Source: a virus. From it: a stretch of DNA of 26,870 nt. The notes beneath the pieces are model-generated. The model did not search any database and was not told the origin of the DNA. It saw only the letters and a program-made list of their open reading frames with translations. Location of the stretch: positions 1-26,870 of IMG/VR virus record IMGVR_UViG_3300047559_000085; one strand, written 5' to 3'. Made by a program: the position numbers and the translations under genes. This document shows positions 1 through 7,265 of this stretch, one piece after another; position 1 is the first letter of the stretch, and each line of letters opens with the position of its first letter.

Positions 1-532
1 CCATCCAAATGTCTTTATTGTCCAACATAGATTTAATTTCATCGTTGGTCAGGAAGTCCTTATAAAAAGAAGTAAACAGTTTTTCAGACCACGTTCTGAA
101 GTGTGTGATTTGATCATACATTTCTCCACCTTTGCCCATGGCACCACTAGAGTAATTGTGGAACATAAACATGGTGTGATCGGACACCTCGTATGAATGA
201 CCAGCTAAGAAAATTAAGGTTGCGGCAGACATGCATATGCCTTCAACAGACACAATCACATGACCTTTACATTCTTCAATTGCTCTAACTAACTGAAGTG
301 TTGCAAATAGATCGCCACCCTCGCTGTTAATACGAATGTAGACAACATCGTTTTCGCTTACGCCTCGAAGAATTTGAAACCATTCAACATACTCTTCTGC
401 GCCTTGTATTGGTCCACAAAGATATAGATTTATTACCCTTGCGATGGGTTGCTCAAAGAACTTCGGTCTAAACAACGCTTCAATATCGTTCGTAGTATCT
501 GGTAATTGCTGTGATTTTTTCGATTTGCGCAT
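1..532 (-). CDS. ClpP-like serine protease, partial (C-terminus beyond window)
   Basis: The visible 177 residues look like the ClpP/crotonase-fold family of ATP-dependent Clp protease proteolytic subunits. The segment INSEGG (about 68-73) matches the ClpP substrate-binding strand, Ser102 lies in GICMSAAT (the nucleophile position) and His125 lies in MFMFHNYSSG (the catalytic His position). The third residue, Asp, would be near or beyond the window edge. I chose the ATG at 532; a TTG lies directly upstream at 535 and an in-frame stop follows at 542-544. The start overlaps the preceding gene by 53 bp, which is long but leaves the ClpP-like core intact. It is the last visible gene of the exonuclease-gp47-gp46-deformylase operon. 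Phage ClpP-like proteins can act in capsid maturation or protein turnover; which applies here is not visible. Family assignment is fairly firm, role is inference. Confidence 0.82.
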   Translation of the reverse strand, partial: MRKSKKSQQLPDTTNDIEALFRPKFFEQPIARVINLYLCGPIQGAEEYVEWFQILRGVSENDVVYIRINSEGGDLFATLQLVRAIEECKGHVIVSVEGICMSAATLIFLAGHSYEVSDHTMFMFHNYSSGAMGKGGEMYDQITHFRTWSEKLFTSFYKDFLTNDEIKSMLDNKDIWM

Positions 533-860
533 CAATGATTGCTACCCTGTTTGGCCAATGAATGTATTCCTTTTCTGGATTCTTCATTAGGTTATATAAT
601 AGTGGAAGAATTAAATTTTCTACGTCCTTGAGTTTAGATGCCACATCGGATTCAACTAGAGCCTTGTATTGCTCTACTTGTGCACCGTTATCCATTCCGA
701 TTAGTTTCGACTCAAGATCAAAAAGTTTTTTCATGATCTCGTCTTTCAGGTCTCCGGTATCAACGGTTACCTGAGTTGTAGTAGGTTGTGCTTGAACCTC
801 TACAGGATCTTCAAACGAAAATCCAAAATCATAAGTTGTGTTGGAGATATTTCCTGACAT
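480..860 (-). CDS. conserved hypothetical protein, 126 aa
   Basis: I do not recognise a function. The first about 35 residues are polar and Thr/Gln-rich. The remainder looks largely helical, with a Lys/Asp/Glu-rich stretch DLKDEIMKKLFDLESKLIG (about 37-55) suggestive of a coiled coil, and it ends with a Tyr-rich tail (ITAITRYYERY). There is no signal peptide or transmembrane segment. It starts inside the 3' end of the deformylase gene (32 bp overlap) and its own 3' end overlaps the ClpP-like gene by 53 bp, so translation is probably coupled along the operon. The position between a deformylase and a protease invites a link to protein processing, but that is only context. Confidence 0.75.
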   Translation of the reverse strand: MSGNISNTTYDFGFSFEDPVEVQAQPTTTQVTVDTGDLKDEIMKKLFDLESKLIGMDNGAQVEQYKALVESDVASKLKDVENLILPLLYNLMKNPEKEYIHWPNRVAIIDAQIEKITAITRYYERY

Positions 861-1347
861 ATTTCTTTGCTCTCTTTTCTAGTGATTTTAATGCCATCTT
901 CATCTTTAACTCAGACGCATGATCAGAAAAATTCAAGCCTTCCATATGATCATATTCATGCTGAAAAATTCTAGCAGGCAAACCATCCAGTTCTTCAACA
1001 ATAGTTTCGCCCGTCTCATTTTGATAGCTTACAACTACAGACTTAGGTCGCTTAATATTTAGCCATAGTCCAGGATAACTCAAGCATCCTTCCTTGGCAA
1101 TATTGGTTTCTTCAGATGTGGAAATAATCTTAGGATTAAATACATTCTTTCTGTTGTTTTGATCCACGCCCATAACAAAAACTCTAGCATCGATTCCAAC
1201 TTGATTTGCGGAAAGACCTAGACCCTTTAATTGTCTACATTTATTCCAAAGATCGTTAGCCAAATCTCTGGCAGATGTGGTTTCATCAAACACAAAGACT
1301 GATGGTTTGACTCTAAGTTTTGGATCGGTAAATTTAAGAAGTTGCAT
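829..1347 (-). CDS. def: peptide deformylase (PDF)
   Basis: Removes the N-formyl group from nascent peptides. All three PDF motifs are present: motif 1 GLGLSANQ (42-49), motif 2 EGCLS (86-90, metal-ligand Cys88) and motif 3 QHEYDH (129-134, with His130 and His134 as ligands and Glu131 as catalytic base). At 172 aa it has about the length of a bacterial PDF, with a Lys-rich C-terminal helix. The ATG lies one base after the gp46 stop, so it is probably co-translated from the gp47/gp46 mRNA. PDF genes are known in marine T4-like cyanophages, where processing of photosystem D1 has been proposed; no photosystem gene is visible here, so the target could be phage or host nascent proteins. Identity is firm. 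Confidence 0.95.
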   Translation of the reverse strand: MQLLKFTDPKLRVKPSVFVFDETTSARDLANDLWNKCRQLKGLGLSANQVGIDARVFVMGVDQNNRKNVFNPKIISTSEETNIAKEGCLSYPGLWLNIKRPKSVVVSYQNETGETIVEELDGLPARIFQHEYDHMEGLNFSDHASELKMKMALKSLEKRAKKYVRKYLQHNL

Positions 1348-1348
1348 A

Positions 1349-3064
1349 TTATACTACCATCTCACTATAGTTATTTTTCTTTTCGAACCGAATCAAACTA
1401 CGGAACTTATCGAATAGTTGATCACCCTTATGACTGATAACAAAGATGTTTGTCTCTTCGCCCATTGTATTTAGCAAGTTCATAACAAAGTCTGTACCAT
1501 TATTATCTAGCGAGGAATCAAAAACCTCATCCAGAATTAATAGATTGGTTGCCACAGAATTCTTCATCTTTGCAATAGTTCGCCAAGTAAATAACAATGC
1601 TAGGTCAATACGTTGCTTTTCTCCTTCAGAGAAAGATGCATAGCTAAATGTATCACGATGGCGAGACTTTATAGTCTCATTGAACTTTTCGTCCAAATTA
1701 AATTGGACAAAGAAGTCCATAGACTGCAAATATTTATTTACCAACTTGTTGATTACCGGCAAATATTGCCGAATAATTTTCGTCTTAATACCGGTATCTT
1801 TAAGAAGTGCGGCAGCGGCATCAAGATAATGCTTTTCTTCATTCAAACTGGACTTCTCATGATTTTGAGTAACCACATCTTTAGCCAAAGTCTTTAGCTT
1901 CGATTTCTCCACATCGATATCACCAGTCTTGCTGATAATATCATTGAGTTCCAAGTTTAGTGTTTGAATTAACCTCTGTTGTACGATAATTTCATTGTTC
2001 AACCCTTGAATTGCAGTGTTGATATTGTTTATCGATTGGGTTAATTTTTCATCCTCTGCAACCAAGGCTTCAACCTTAGCAAACTCCGCATCAAGTTTTT
2101 CAATACCCGCATTGATCTCTTCAATCTTAGCTTCTCTAATTACCAAAATTGTTTGCTTGTGGTGGTGCGGTATGCCTTGCTGACAGGTAGGACATTCATC
2201 TGTTTCATTATAGAATGTAACTTCCTTGTTAAGGTCTCGCAGTTGCGAGGAAAACTTGCTCTTGAATAGTTCAAGTTTCTTCTGCTTATCCTTATAATTA
2301 CCAAGGGCATTTCTAGCATCTTCACAGACCGTTTTGCCGGTTTCTTTGAGTGCTACATTTTTGGAAAGAGTATCGATTTCGGTCTGACAACTTACAATCT
2401 TGGCATTGATTTCATCAACTCGTTTATCTTTATTTGCTTGTAGGGTGTCAACATATTCTTTCTGAATAGCGGTCTTCTGCTTTAGAAGTTCCAGCTTGTT
2501 TTCGGCATCCTGAAGTTTAGCCTTAAGCTCGTTTGTTTTATCCTTCAGTACGGTATTCATTGTAGTGAAAATCTGAATGTCCAGGATGTCTTCAATAATT
2601 TCTCGTCTTGTGGCGGCAGGCAATTGCATAAAGGGTGTAAATGACGCAGACCCTAGAATTACAATCTGTGTAAAAGACTTGAAGTTCAACTTTAGAATTG
2701 ATTCCTCTAGATACTTTTGGTAATCTCTAGCGGCTGCATCTTGGTTTATAAGTTGATCATTAATATAAATTTCAAATATACCTGGCTTAATACCCCTAAC
2801 AATACGATAAGTTTTGCCAGACAGAACAAACTCTACATGCACCTCCGTCTGCTTATCATTGATTGTATTTACCAACTGTGGCTTATTGATGTTTCGAAAG
2901 GGTTTGCCAAATAGAGCAAAGCACAATGCATCTAGCATCGTGGACTTACCACTGCCATTCTCACCAACTATAAGGGTGTTTGGAGATCGATCTAATTTAA
3001 TCTCGGTAAACTGATTACCAGTGGAAAGAAAATTGCGATACTTTATGCTCTTAAAATAAATCAT
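1349..3064 (-). CDS. 46: gp46-like recombination endonuclease ATPase subunit (Rad50-like)
   Basis: SMC/Rad50-type ATPase that partners gp47 to resect double-strand ends for recombination-dependent replication; in T4 it also degrades host DNA. Walker A GENGSGKST is at 34-42. Two long charged coiled-coil arms flank a zinc hook CPTCQQG (Cys291, Cys294) near the middle. The ABC signature SFSEGEKQR is at about 477-485 and Walker B LLILDEVFD at 508-516, with a switch His in ISHKGD (about 543-548). At 571 aa it is close to T4 gp46 (560). Its ATG overlaps the gp47 stop as ATGA (3061-3064), indicating coupled synthesis of the two subunits. Every catalytic element is intact. Identity is firm from motif order and pairing with gp47. 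Confidence 0.96.
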   Translation of the reverse strand: MIYFKSIKYRNFLSTGNQFTEIKLDRSPNTLIVGENGSGKSTMLDALCFALFGKPFRNINKPQLVNTINDKQTEVHVEFVLSGKTYRIVRGIKPGIFEIYINDQLINQDAAARDYQKYLEESILKLNFKSFTQIVILGSASFTPFMQLPAATRREIIEDILDIQIFTTMNTVLKDKTNELKAKLQDAENKLELLKQKTAIQKEYVDTLQANKDKRVDEINAKIVSCQTEIDTLSKNVALKETGKTVCEDARNALGNYKDKQKKLELFKSKFSSQLRDLNKEVTFYNETDECPTCQQGIPHHHKQTILVIREAKIEEINAGIEKLDAEFAKVEALVAEDEKLTQSINNINTAIQGLNNEIIVQQRLIQTLNLELNDIISKTGDIDVEKSKLKTLAKDVVTQNHEKSSLNEEKHYLDAAAALLKDTGIKTKIIRQYLPVINKLVNKYLQSMDFFVQFNLDEKFNETIKSRHRDTFSYASFSEGEKQRIDLALLFTWRTIAKMKNSVATNLLILDEVFDSSLDNNGTDFVMNLLNTMGEETNIFVISHKGDQLFDKFRSLIRFEKKNNYSEMVV

Positions 3065-4116
3065 GTTGTAATATTCTGAGCCTCAACATATAGTGTTCTT
3101 AGCAAAGTTTTGATCTTAGACTTATCTAGATCCGTGCTAATGGTATCGATGTAGTCATCTAGCACGGACATAGTATCTTCGACATTCAAGTCCTCGTCAT
3201 CTGTTGCATCTGCTTCAAATTCCGAAAAGTCTTCTATAATTTTTAACTCTACCAGATCACAATCATATAGCTTATCAACAAACCGATCAAACTTATAAAA
3301 GTCAGTCTTCTTTACCACAACCAAACGAACACATTTGCCATTATACTTTTCACACACTGGTTCGGCAAGAGTTTCTTTGGTGTCATCATAATATATCTTC
3401 TCAAAAATCCTGTTTGGATTTTCATGAAACTCTATCTGATTTGTTTCCGTATCGTAGATATGATATCCTCTAGGATCATCATAGTCAGACCAAGTAAGCT
3501 CGTAACTATTCCCAAGATAAGAAATATTACCCCGGGTACTACGATGATGAAAGTGACCGCTACAAACGAGAGGAAAATTTCTAAAGTTAGTAGTGTCCAT
3601 TCCGTGGTCGTTTTTATGACCTCTATACATTTCAAACCCAGAGAATTCAAAATGTCCAAAAACTGCTTGAGCATTGCTCTTCTCCACAATCTTCATGGTA
3701 GCTTCATAGTTACTAGAATTTATCCAGGGAACAAGCAACAACTTCTTCCCAGAAATAATAATCTCTTCTGCTTCGGAATAAGTAACGATGTTTCCGTATT
3801 CTCCCAGTAAGAGATCCAATGAGTTGACTTCATTGGTGTTCTTAAAAAACGTGTCATGATTACCGGCAAGCATATGAACATCTATGCCCAGTTTCATGGT
3901 ATTATCAAAGAAGTATTCTTTGCAGTTTTTTAATGTGTTGTAGTTGATATACTTTCTTCGATCAAATACATCACCAAGATGGATAATCGTTTTGATTTCT
4001 TCCTTCTCTAAATGCGGAAAGAAGGTCTCTTCGTAAAATTTACGAAAGAACTTATCAAAAGGAATAGAATCGGATCTTGCGCCGAAATGCGTGTCCGTGA
4101 TTAGGGCAATCTTCAT
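3061..4116 (-). CDS. 47: gp47-like recombination endonuclease nuclease subunit (Mre11-like)
   Basis: Calcineurin-like metallophosphoesterase nuclease working with gp46. The Mre11 motifs occur in order: ITDTHFG (Asp8, His10), HLGDVFDRR (Asp49), AGNHD (Asn86, His87), FGHFEF (His155) and SGHFHHR (His188, His190), together giving the two-metal site. At 351 aa it matches T4 gp47 (339). The C-terminal about 100 residues are acidic (ATDDEDLNVED) and would include the region that binds the Rad50-like partner. It overlaps the upstream exonuclease gene by 4 bp (ATGA at 4113-4116) and gp46 by 4 bp, a tight translationally coupled trio. Confidence 0.96.
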   Translation of the reverse strand: MKIALITDTHFGARSDSIPFDKFFRKFYEETFFPHLEKEEIKTIIHLGDVFDRRKYINYNTLKNCKEYFFDNTMKLGIDVHMLAGNHDTFFKNTNEVNSLDLLLGEYGNIVTYSEAEEIIISGKKLLLVPWINSSNYEATMKIVEKSNAQAVFGHFEFSGFEMYRGHKNDHGMDTTNFRNFPLVCSGHFHHRSTRGNISYLGNSYELTWSDYDDPRGYHIYDTETNQIEFHENPNRIFEKIYYDDTKETLAEPVCEKYNGKCVRLVVVKKTDFYKFDRFVDKLYDCDLVELKIIEDFSEFEADATDDEDLNVEDTMSVLDDYIDTISTDLDKSKIKTLLRTLYVEAQNITT

Positions 4117-4658
4117 GAAGTAAGAACCTTAATTAGTGTCTTGGTTTGACTCAGCGCATCATCTAGTGCATGATGGTGTGTATCATTTTCCGACTTGCGA
4201 ATATCGGAATTTCTGATGCCCATAAGGTTCATCACAGTTCTAAAACACATGATATTCCAGTGCTTCCAAGGATATCTAGATACACCGACAGCCTCAAATG
4301 CTTCCTCAAGAATAGTAACGTCAAAAGAGGCGCCGTTGCCCCAAATCATAATCTCATCGTTGCCGCACCATTCATAAAACTTATTCATTGCAACCGTTAG
4401 TGGTTGCGGATCAACAAGCAATGCTTTGAGTGCTTCCTTATTCTGTTCGCTCCACCATTTTACGGTGTCTTTAGACACATGTAATCCTGCTTCTTTGCAG
4501 GACTTACCGTCAACATTAATATAAAACGTATCAATAATACCCTTACCAAGGGTAAACCTTACCGCTCCTATCGACAGGATGGTAGCGTTTGCTCTAGTGC
4601 TAAGGGTCTCAAGGTCCACCATAATATGAACCTGATTTGGATCTGTAGGATTTGCCAT
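4113..4658 (-). CDS. DEDDh-type 3'-5' exonuclease (Rv2179c-like / DexA-like)
   Basis: RNase H-fold exonuclease of the DEDD superfamily. Exo I is MVDLETLS (Asp15, Glu17), Exo II is GNGASFDVTIL (Asp113) and Exo III is HHALDDA (His162, Asp167), spaced as in DnaQ-like enzymes. The pattern DLET followed by ANATILSIGAVRF resembles the Rv2179c-like phage/bacterial family; T4 DexA is a looser comparison (227 aa against 181 here). It is first in an operon with gp47 and gp46, suggesting a job in end processing or nucleotide salvage from host DNA. DNA or RNA as substrate cannot be told from sequence. A TTGACA-17-TAAACT promoter lies just upstream, overlapping the end of gp55; the leader would be about 26 nt. 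Confidence 0.88.
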   Translation of the reverse strand: MANPTDPNQVHIMVDLETLSTRANATILSIGAVRFTLGKGIIDTFYINVDGKSCKEAGLHVSKDTVKWWSEQNKEALKALLVDPQPLTVAMNKFYEWCGNDEIMIWGNGASFDVTILEEAFEAVGVSRYPWKHWNIMCFRTVMNLMGIRNSDIRKSENDTHHHALDDALSQTKTLIKVLTS

Positions 4659-4690
4659 TGTTAATTGGTTCTCAAATTGCCATTCCGACC

Positions 4691-4719
4691 AGTTTAATCT
4701 AAATCTAGCTCATTGTCAA
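4691..4719 (-). promoter_or_regulatory. sigma70-like promoter for exonuclease-gp47-gp46 operon
   Basis: On the minus strand the -35 box TTGACA (4714-4719) is followed by 17 bp and TAAACT (4691-4696). The -35 is perfect and the -10 matches 4 of 6. The predicted transcript start, near 4684, is 26 nt before the exonuclease ATG. The -35 lies within the last codons of gp55 and the -10 overlaps its stop. It shares the exact -35 and 17-bp spacer with the promoters before gp55 and uvsY, which supports it despite the weaker -10. Confidence 0.55.
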
Positions 4720-5263
4720 TAGATTTTTTGTCAAGATATTTTGGTCTTCGTTTTGGAATATTTCTAGGCGGTTCACCAGATGGCCGATCATGATCTTCTA
4801 CCATATCAATCTGCTTTTTCAGATAATCGATAAATTCGTTGTGATACTCATCACCGTCATGCTCTTGCGTGACTAAATCATGTATGTCTAGGCTCTTGAT
4901 GTACCGATATTTTGCCGCCTGCATTTTCTTTTCCTTCTGAATGCGGCGCAAAAATGCATAGTATGTGATCTGGGTAAAGTATGCAAAAGGATTCTTGGAC
5001 TTGTCAGGATCAAAGTTGTCGATATAGGTAATGCAGTTTTCTATACCGTCAAGGATCATTTCCTCACGATAGGTATAGTTGATAAAGTTGGACTTATACG
5101 CAAGATGATTTGCAATCTTTAGAAAGCATTCGCCAATGTAGTTTGGCACCCTAGGCTTTTCTTTACCCGCATCTTTTGCTTCAATAACACTCTTTCTATA
5201 TGCAACCATTGCTTCTAAAAAGTCGGCGTTATTGACGTAATGTGCGTTCTTCTGTTTGTTCAT
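4694..5263 (-). CDS. 55: gp55-like late transcription sigma factor
   Basis: Phage sigma factor that directs host RNA polymerase to TATAAATA late promoters, normally with gp33 and the gp45 clamp. The stretch NYTYREEMILDGIENCITYI followed by NFDPDKSKNPFAYFTQITYYAF and RRIQKEKK is the family core corresponding to sigma region 2. The C-terminus is charged and ends in an acidic tail (IDNELDLD), where T4 gp55 has its clamp-binding motif. I chose the ATG at 5263 (189 aa; T4 is 185) over a longer GTG-initiated form at 5296: GGAG lies at 5269-5272 with 5-nt spacing, and the promoter -10 box (5288-5293) places the transcript start near 5281, after the GTG. The late promoters it would recognise are present in this window. 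Confidence 0.95.
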   Translation of the reverse strand: MNKQKNAHYVNNADFLEAMVAYRKSVIEAKDAGKEKPRVPNYIGECFLKIANHLAYKSNFINYTYREEMILDGIENCITYIDNFDPDKSKNPFAYFTQITYYAFLRRIQKEKKMQAAKYRYIKSLDIHDLVTQEHDGDEYHNEFIDYLKKQIDMVEDHDRPSGEPPRNIPKRRPKYLDKKSIDNELDLD

Positions 5264-5268
5264 AATTA

Positions 5269-5272
5269 CTCC
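5269..5272 (-). promoter_or_regulatory. Shine-Dalgarno deciding the gp55 start
   Basis: GGAG on the minus strand, five nucleotides before the ATG at 5263. The competing GTG at 5296 has no comparable site and lies upstream of the predicted transcript start. Confidence 0.75.
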
Positions 5273-5287
5273 ATTACCATTTTGTTC

Positions 5288-5316
5288 ATCATACACTCAT
5301 AATGTTACGTTGTCAA
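5288..5316 (-). promoter_or_regulatory. sigma70-like promoter for gp55
   Basis: Minus-strand TTGACA (5311-5316), 17-bp spacer, TATGAT (5288-5293). Perfect -35 and 5/6 -10, in the 126-bp gap upstream of gp55. Predicted start near 5281 gives an 18-nt leader containing the GGAG. An A/T-rich run (about 5318-5334) just upstream of the -35 could act as an UP element. This is a host-polymerase type promoter, as expected for a gene that must be made before the late switch. Confidence 0.8.
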
Positions 5317-5338
5317 GAGAAAAAAATTTAAAAATCTA

Positions 5339-5367
5339 TTGACGACCCCGCCATCCGTCTATATAAT
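5339..5367 (+). promoter_or_regulatory. near-consensus sigma70 promoter on the plus strand, no plus-strand gene
   Basis: On the given strand TTGACG (5339-5344), 17-bp spacer, TATAAT (5362-5367): 5/6 and 6/6 matches with ideal spacing. The -35 boxes of this and the gp55 promoter are about 22 bp apart, forming a divergent pair. Predicted start is near 5374. A 5-bp hairpin (5368-5382, AGGCT/AGCCT) sits at the start site, and the transcript would run antisense into the 3' end of the 130-aa gene. No plus-strand reading frame of coding quality follows. Confidence 0.6.
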
Positions 5368-5389
5368 AGGCTGTGTAAGCCTTTAAGAA

Positions 5390-5782
5390 TCAATGTAATA
5401 TCTTCTTGCTTTCAGACAGTTGCTCTTGAAGAAATTTCATAAACTCATCTTCTTCGTCATTCTCTAGCTCTTCAATCTCATCGGAGAGATTGTCTTGTGC
5501 GTAATAGTATTCGTTCACAAAGTTGTCATACTGATCGGCAATCTTACTTGTGACGTTGGCAAATGTCAATATATCTTTTTTGGCTATAAGGAATTTTCTA
5601 TCACCAGAAAGAGATAGCCACGGACGAAACATAAAAGTTTCTCCTATCATCCCCTCTTTTTGCGTAGATATCGACTGAATTTGCACAGGGCAAACAACCC
5701 AAACAAGGGCATCGCTTTCTTCCTGAAAAGATGCTACCAGCATTTCTCTGTTCTGTAGATATATTAACTTAGGATCAGGCAT
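5390..5782 (-). CDS. conserved hypothetical protein with acidic C-terminus, 130 aa
   Basis: Function not recognised. The N-terminal about 75 residues look beta-rich (LVWVVCPVQIQSIS, ETFMFRPWLS, RKFLIAKKDILTFANV), like a small barrel. The C-terminal third is helical and strongly acidic (SDEIEELENDEEDEFMKFL, 99-117), ending in a basic patch. The ATG overlaps the last codons of uvsW by 8 bp (ATGCCTGA), so it is translated with uvsW. It is the last gene of the uvsY-uvsW operon, directly before gp55. An acidic tail with an amphipathic helix could bind polymerase, a clamp or a DNA-binding partner, but that is a guess. It does not look like UvsX, gp33 or gp45. Confidence 0.8.
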   Translation of the reverse strand: MPDPKLIYLQNREMLVASFQEESDALVWVVCPVQIQSISTQKEGMIGETFMFRPWLSLSGDRKFLIAKKDILTFANVTSKIADQYDNFVNEYYYAQDNLSDEIEELENDEEDEFMKFLQEQLSESKKILH

Positions 5783-7265
5783 CTAGTTTTATCCGAACAA
5801 GTTTGTATTTGAAACCTTCTTCATTATATATTTTTATTCTCTCTATCAAGTGCTGAAGAGTATAGTTCTTTTTGCTCTTCCAGACTAACTCATCACCGAT
5901 GTCAAATAAATTGCAGGTTGTCTTCTCAGACCCCTTTCGTAATCCTCTACCTATCGACTGCAAATTTCTAATTCTGCTTTTGCTGGGTGAGGCAAATATA
6001 ACGTTGTGTAAGTTTCTAATATTTATGCCTGTGGAAAACGTACCGTAGGACGCTATGATTATGGCGTCTTTCTCTTTTTCTGTGATATCTCTGATAGCTT
6101 CTCGCTGTTGCGTATCTGTGCTACCGTGGACAAAGAATACTTTTCTGTCTTTTCCTACCTTATCGTTTACCAGATCAAATAAGACTTGACCGTGTTTTTC
6201 TACATACTGAAACAACACCAGTGTGTTGCCCTTTTGTGTTGTGGCTAGATTTTTAATGACGTTGTTTCTTTTCTTGTGACTTACTAGCCAGTCCATTTCT
6301 TCCTGGTAATTCATCTTGCTTACCAGCTTCTTTTCTTCATCTGTATATTCCAACATAAGACAGGTTATGGCAAGATCAGCAACATCACCTTTATCCATAA
6401 GTTCTTTTGTTGAAATTACTTTCTTTACTTTACCAAATAAGCCCTCAAGAATGAGTTTGTGTGTCTTAGTGCCGTCCAAAGTTCCTGTTGTGCCTATTCT
6501 GTATTTTGTTTTAGTGCATTTACCGAATATGGTAGTCAGGGATTTCGATTTGAAAAGATGCGCTTCATCGCCGTAAATAACGTCAAAGCCATCAAAAAAA
6601 CTTTTTGGCAACTTGTAGATACTTTGCCAGGTTGATATAGTAATGGGATACTCATTCGACTTCTCGAACCCTGAATAAATTCTTGCGCAATTATATGATG
6701 CTTTCCATTCCGTTTCTGAGGCATAATCTTGAAAGTCCTTATACATTTGTTCTACTAGGGATGTAGTAGGCACAATAATTAATTGTTTCTTACCAAACAT
6801 TTGGTAGTAACGCATTAAGATATAGATGATTAGAGATTTACCAGATGCGGTTGGAGAAAGAAGCAATGCTCTTCCTGTTCTGATTGAATATCTAACAGCG
6901 TCTAACTGATAGTCTCTAGGCTCAATAGGTTTACCCAAACTGTGCAAATTCAACTTTTTTGCGAAATCCCGCACATCTTCTATAGTTACTGGATCCCCTA
7001 TTGGATCAATATCAACTTCTAAGGTGTATTCTAATCTGTCGCAAAACTCTCTTAGATATGGCAACAGACCAACATAAAGCTCTTGGGTAAACATATTGTA
7101 AAGTCTGGCTTTGCCGTCCCACATACGAGACTTGTATGCAGGCATAAAGCGGGCGCCGGGTACATCAAAAGTAAAGTATTCGTTTAGCTCTTGCGCAATT
7201 CCAGGTTCGCAAGAAACTTTTAGATATACTTCATCTTTTTTTGAGACTTTCAATATGTCAGTCAT
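5775..7265 (-). CDS. uvsW: UvsW-like superfamily 2 DNA/RNA helicase
   Basis: ATP-dependent helicase that in T4 remodels forks and recombination intermediates and unwinds R-loops, ending origin-driven initiation. At 496 aa it matches T4 UvsW (503). The N-terminal about 110 residues carry the small UvsW DNA-binding-type domain (FDVPGARFMPAYKSRMWDGK, 33-52). Then come a Q-like motif PRDYQLDAV (116-124), Walker A SPTASGKS (137-144), DEAH (233-236), motif III-like GTTGTL (258-263), and in the second RecA domain STGINIRN (411-418) and motif VI QSIGRGLRKG (436-445). Its start overlaps the uvsY stop by one base (TAATG). All ATPase motifs are intact. Confidence 0.96.
   Translation of the reverse strand: MTDILKVSKKDEVYLKVSCEPGIAQELNEYFTFDVPGARFMPAYKSRMWDGKARLYNMFTQELYVGLLPYLREFCDRLEYTLEVDIDPIGDPVTIEDVRDFAKKLNLHSLGKPIEPRDYQLDAVRYSIRTGRALLLSPTASGKSLIIYILMRYYQMFGKKQLIIVPTTSLVEQMYKDFQDYASETEWKASYNCARIYSGFEKSNEYPITISTWQSIYKLPKSFFDGFDVIYGDEAHLFKSKSLTTIFGKCTKTKYRIGTTGTLDGTKTHKLILEGLFGKVKKVISTKELMDKGDVADLAITCLMLEYTDEEKKLVSKMNYQEEMDWLVSHKKRNNVIKNLATTQKGNTLVLFQYVEKHGQVLFDLVNDKVGKDRKVFFVHGSTDTQQREAIRDITEKEKDAIIIASYGTFSTGINIRNLHNVIFASPSKSRIRNLQSIGRGLRKGSEKTTCNLFDIGDELVWKSKKNYTLQHLIERIKIYNEEGFKYKLVRIKLDA

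Noticed and set aside
1731-1738. AATAAATA late-box variant inside gp46
   Set aside because: It is inside a non-late gene with no late gene nearby and differs from the consensus; likely chance. The same applies to 13437-13444 in gp20.
3424-3810. 128-aa open frame on the plus strand
   Set aside because: Antisense to gp47, whose metal-binding motifs run through this region. No promoter or ribosome site seen.
5264-5296. Extended gp55 start at GTG 5296
   Set aside because: The -10 box overlaps this stretch and the only good Shine-Dalgarno precedes the ATG at 5263.
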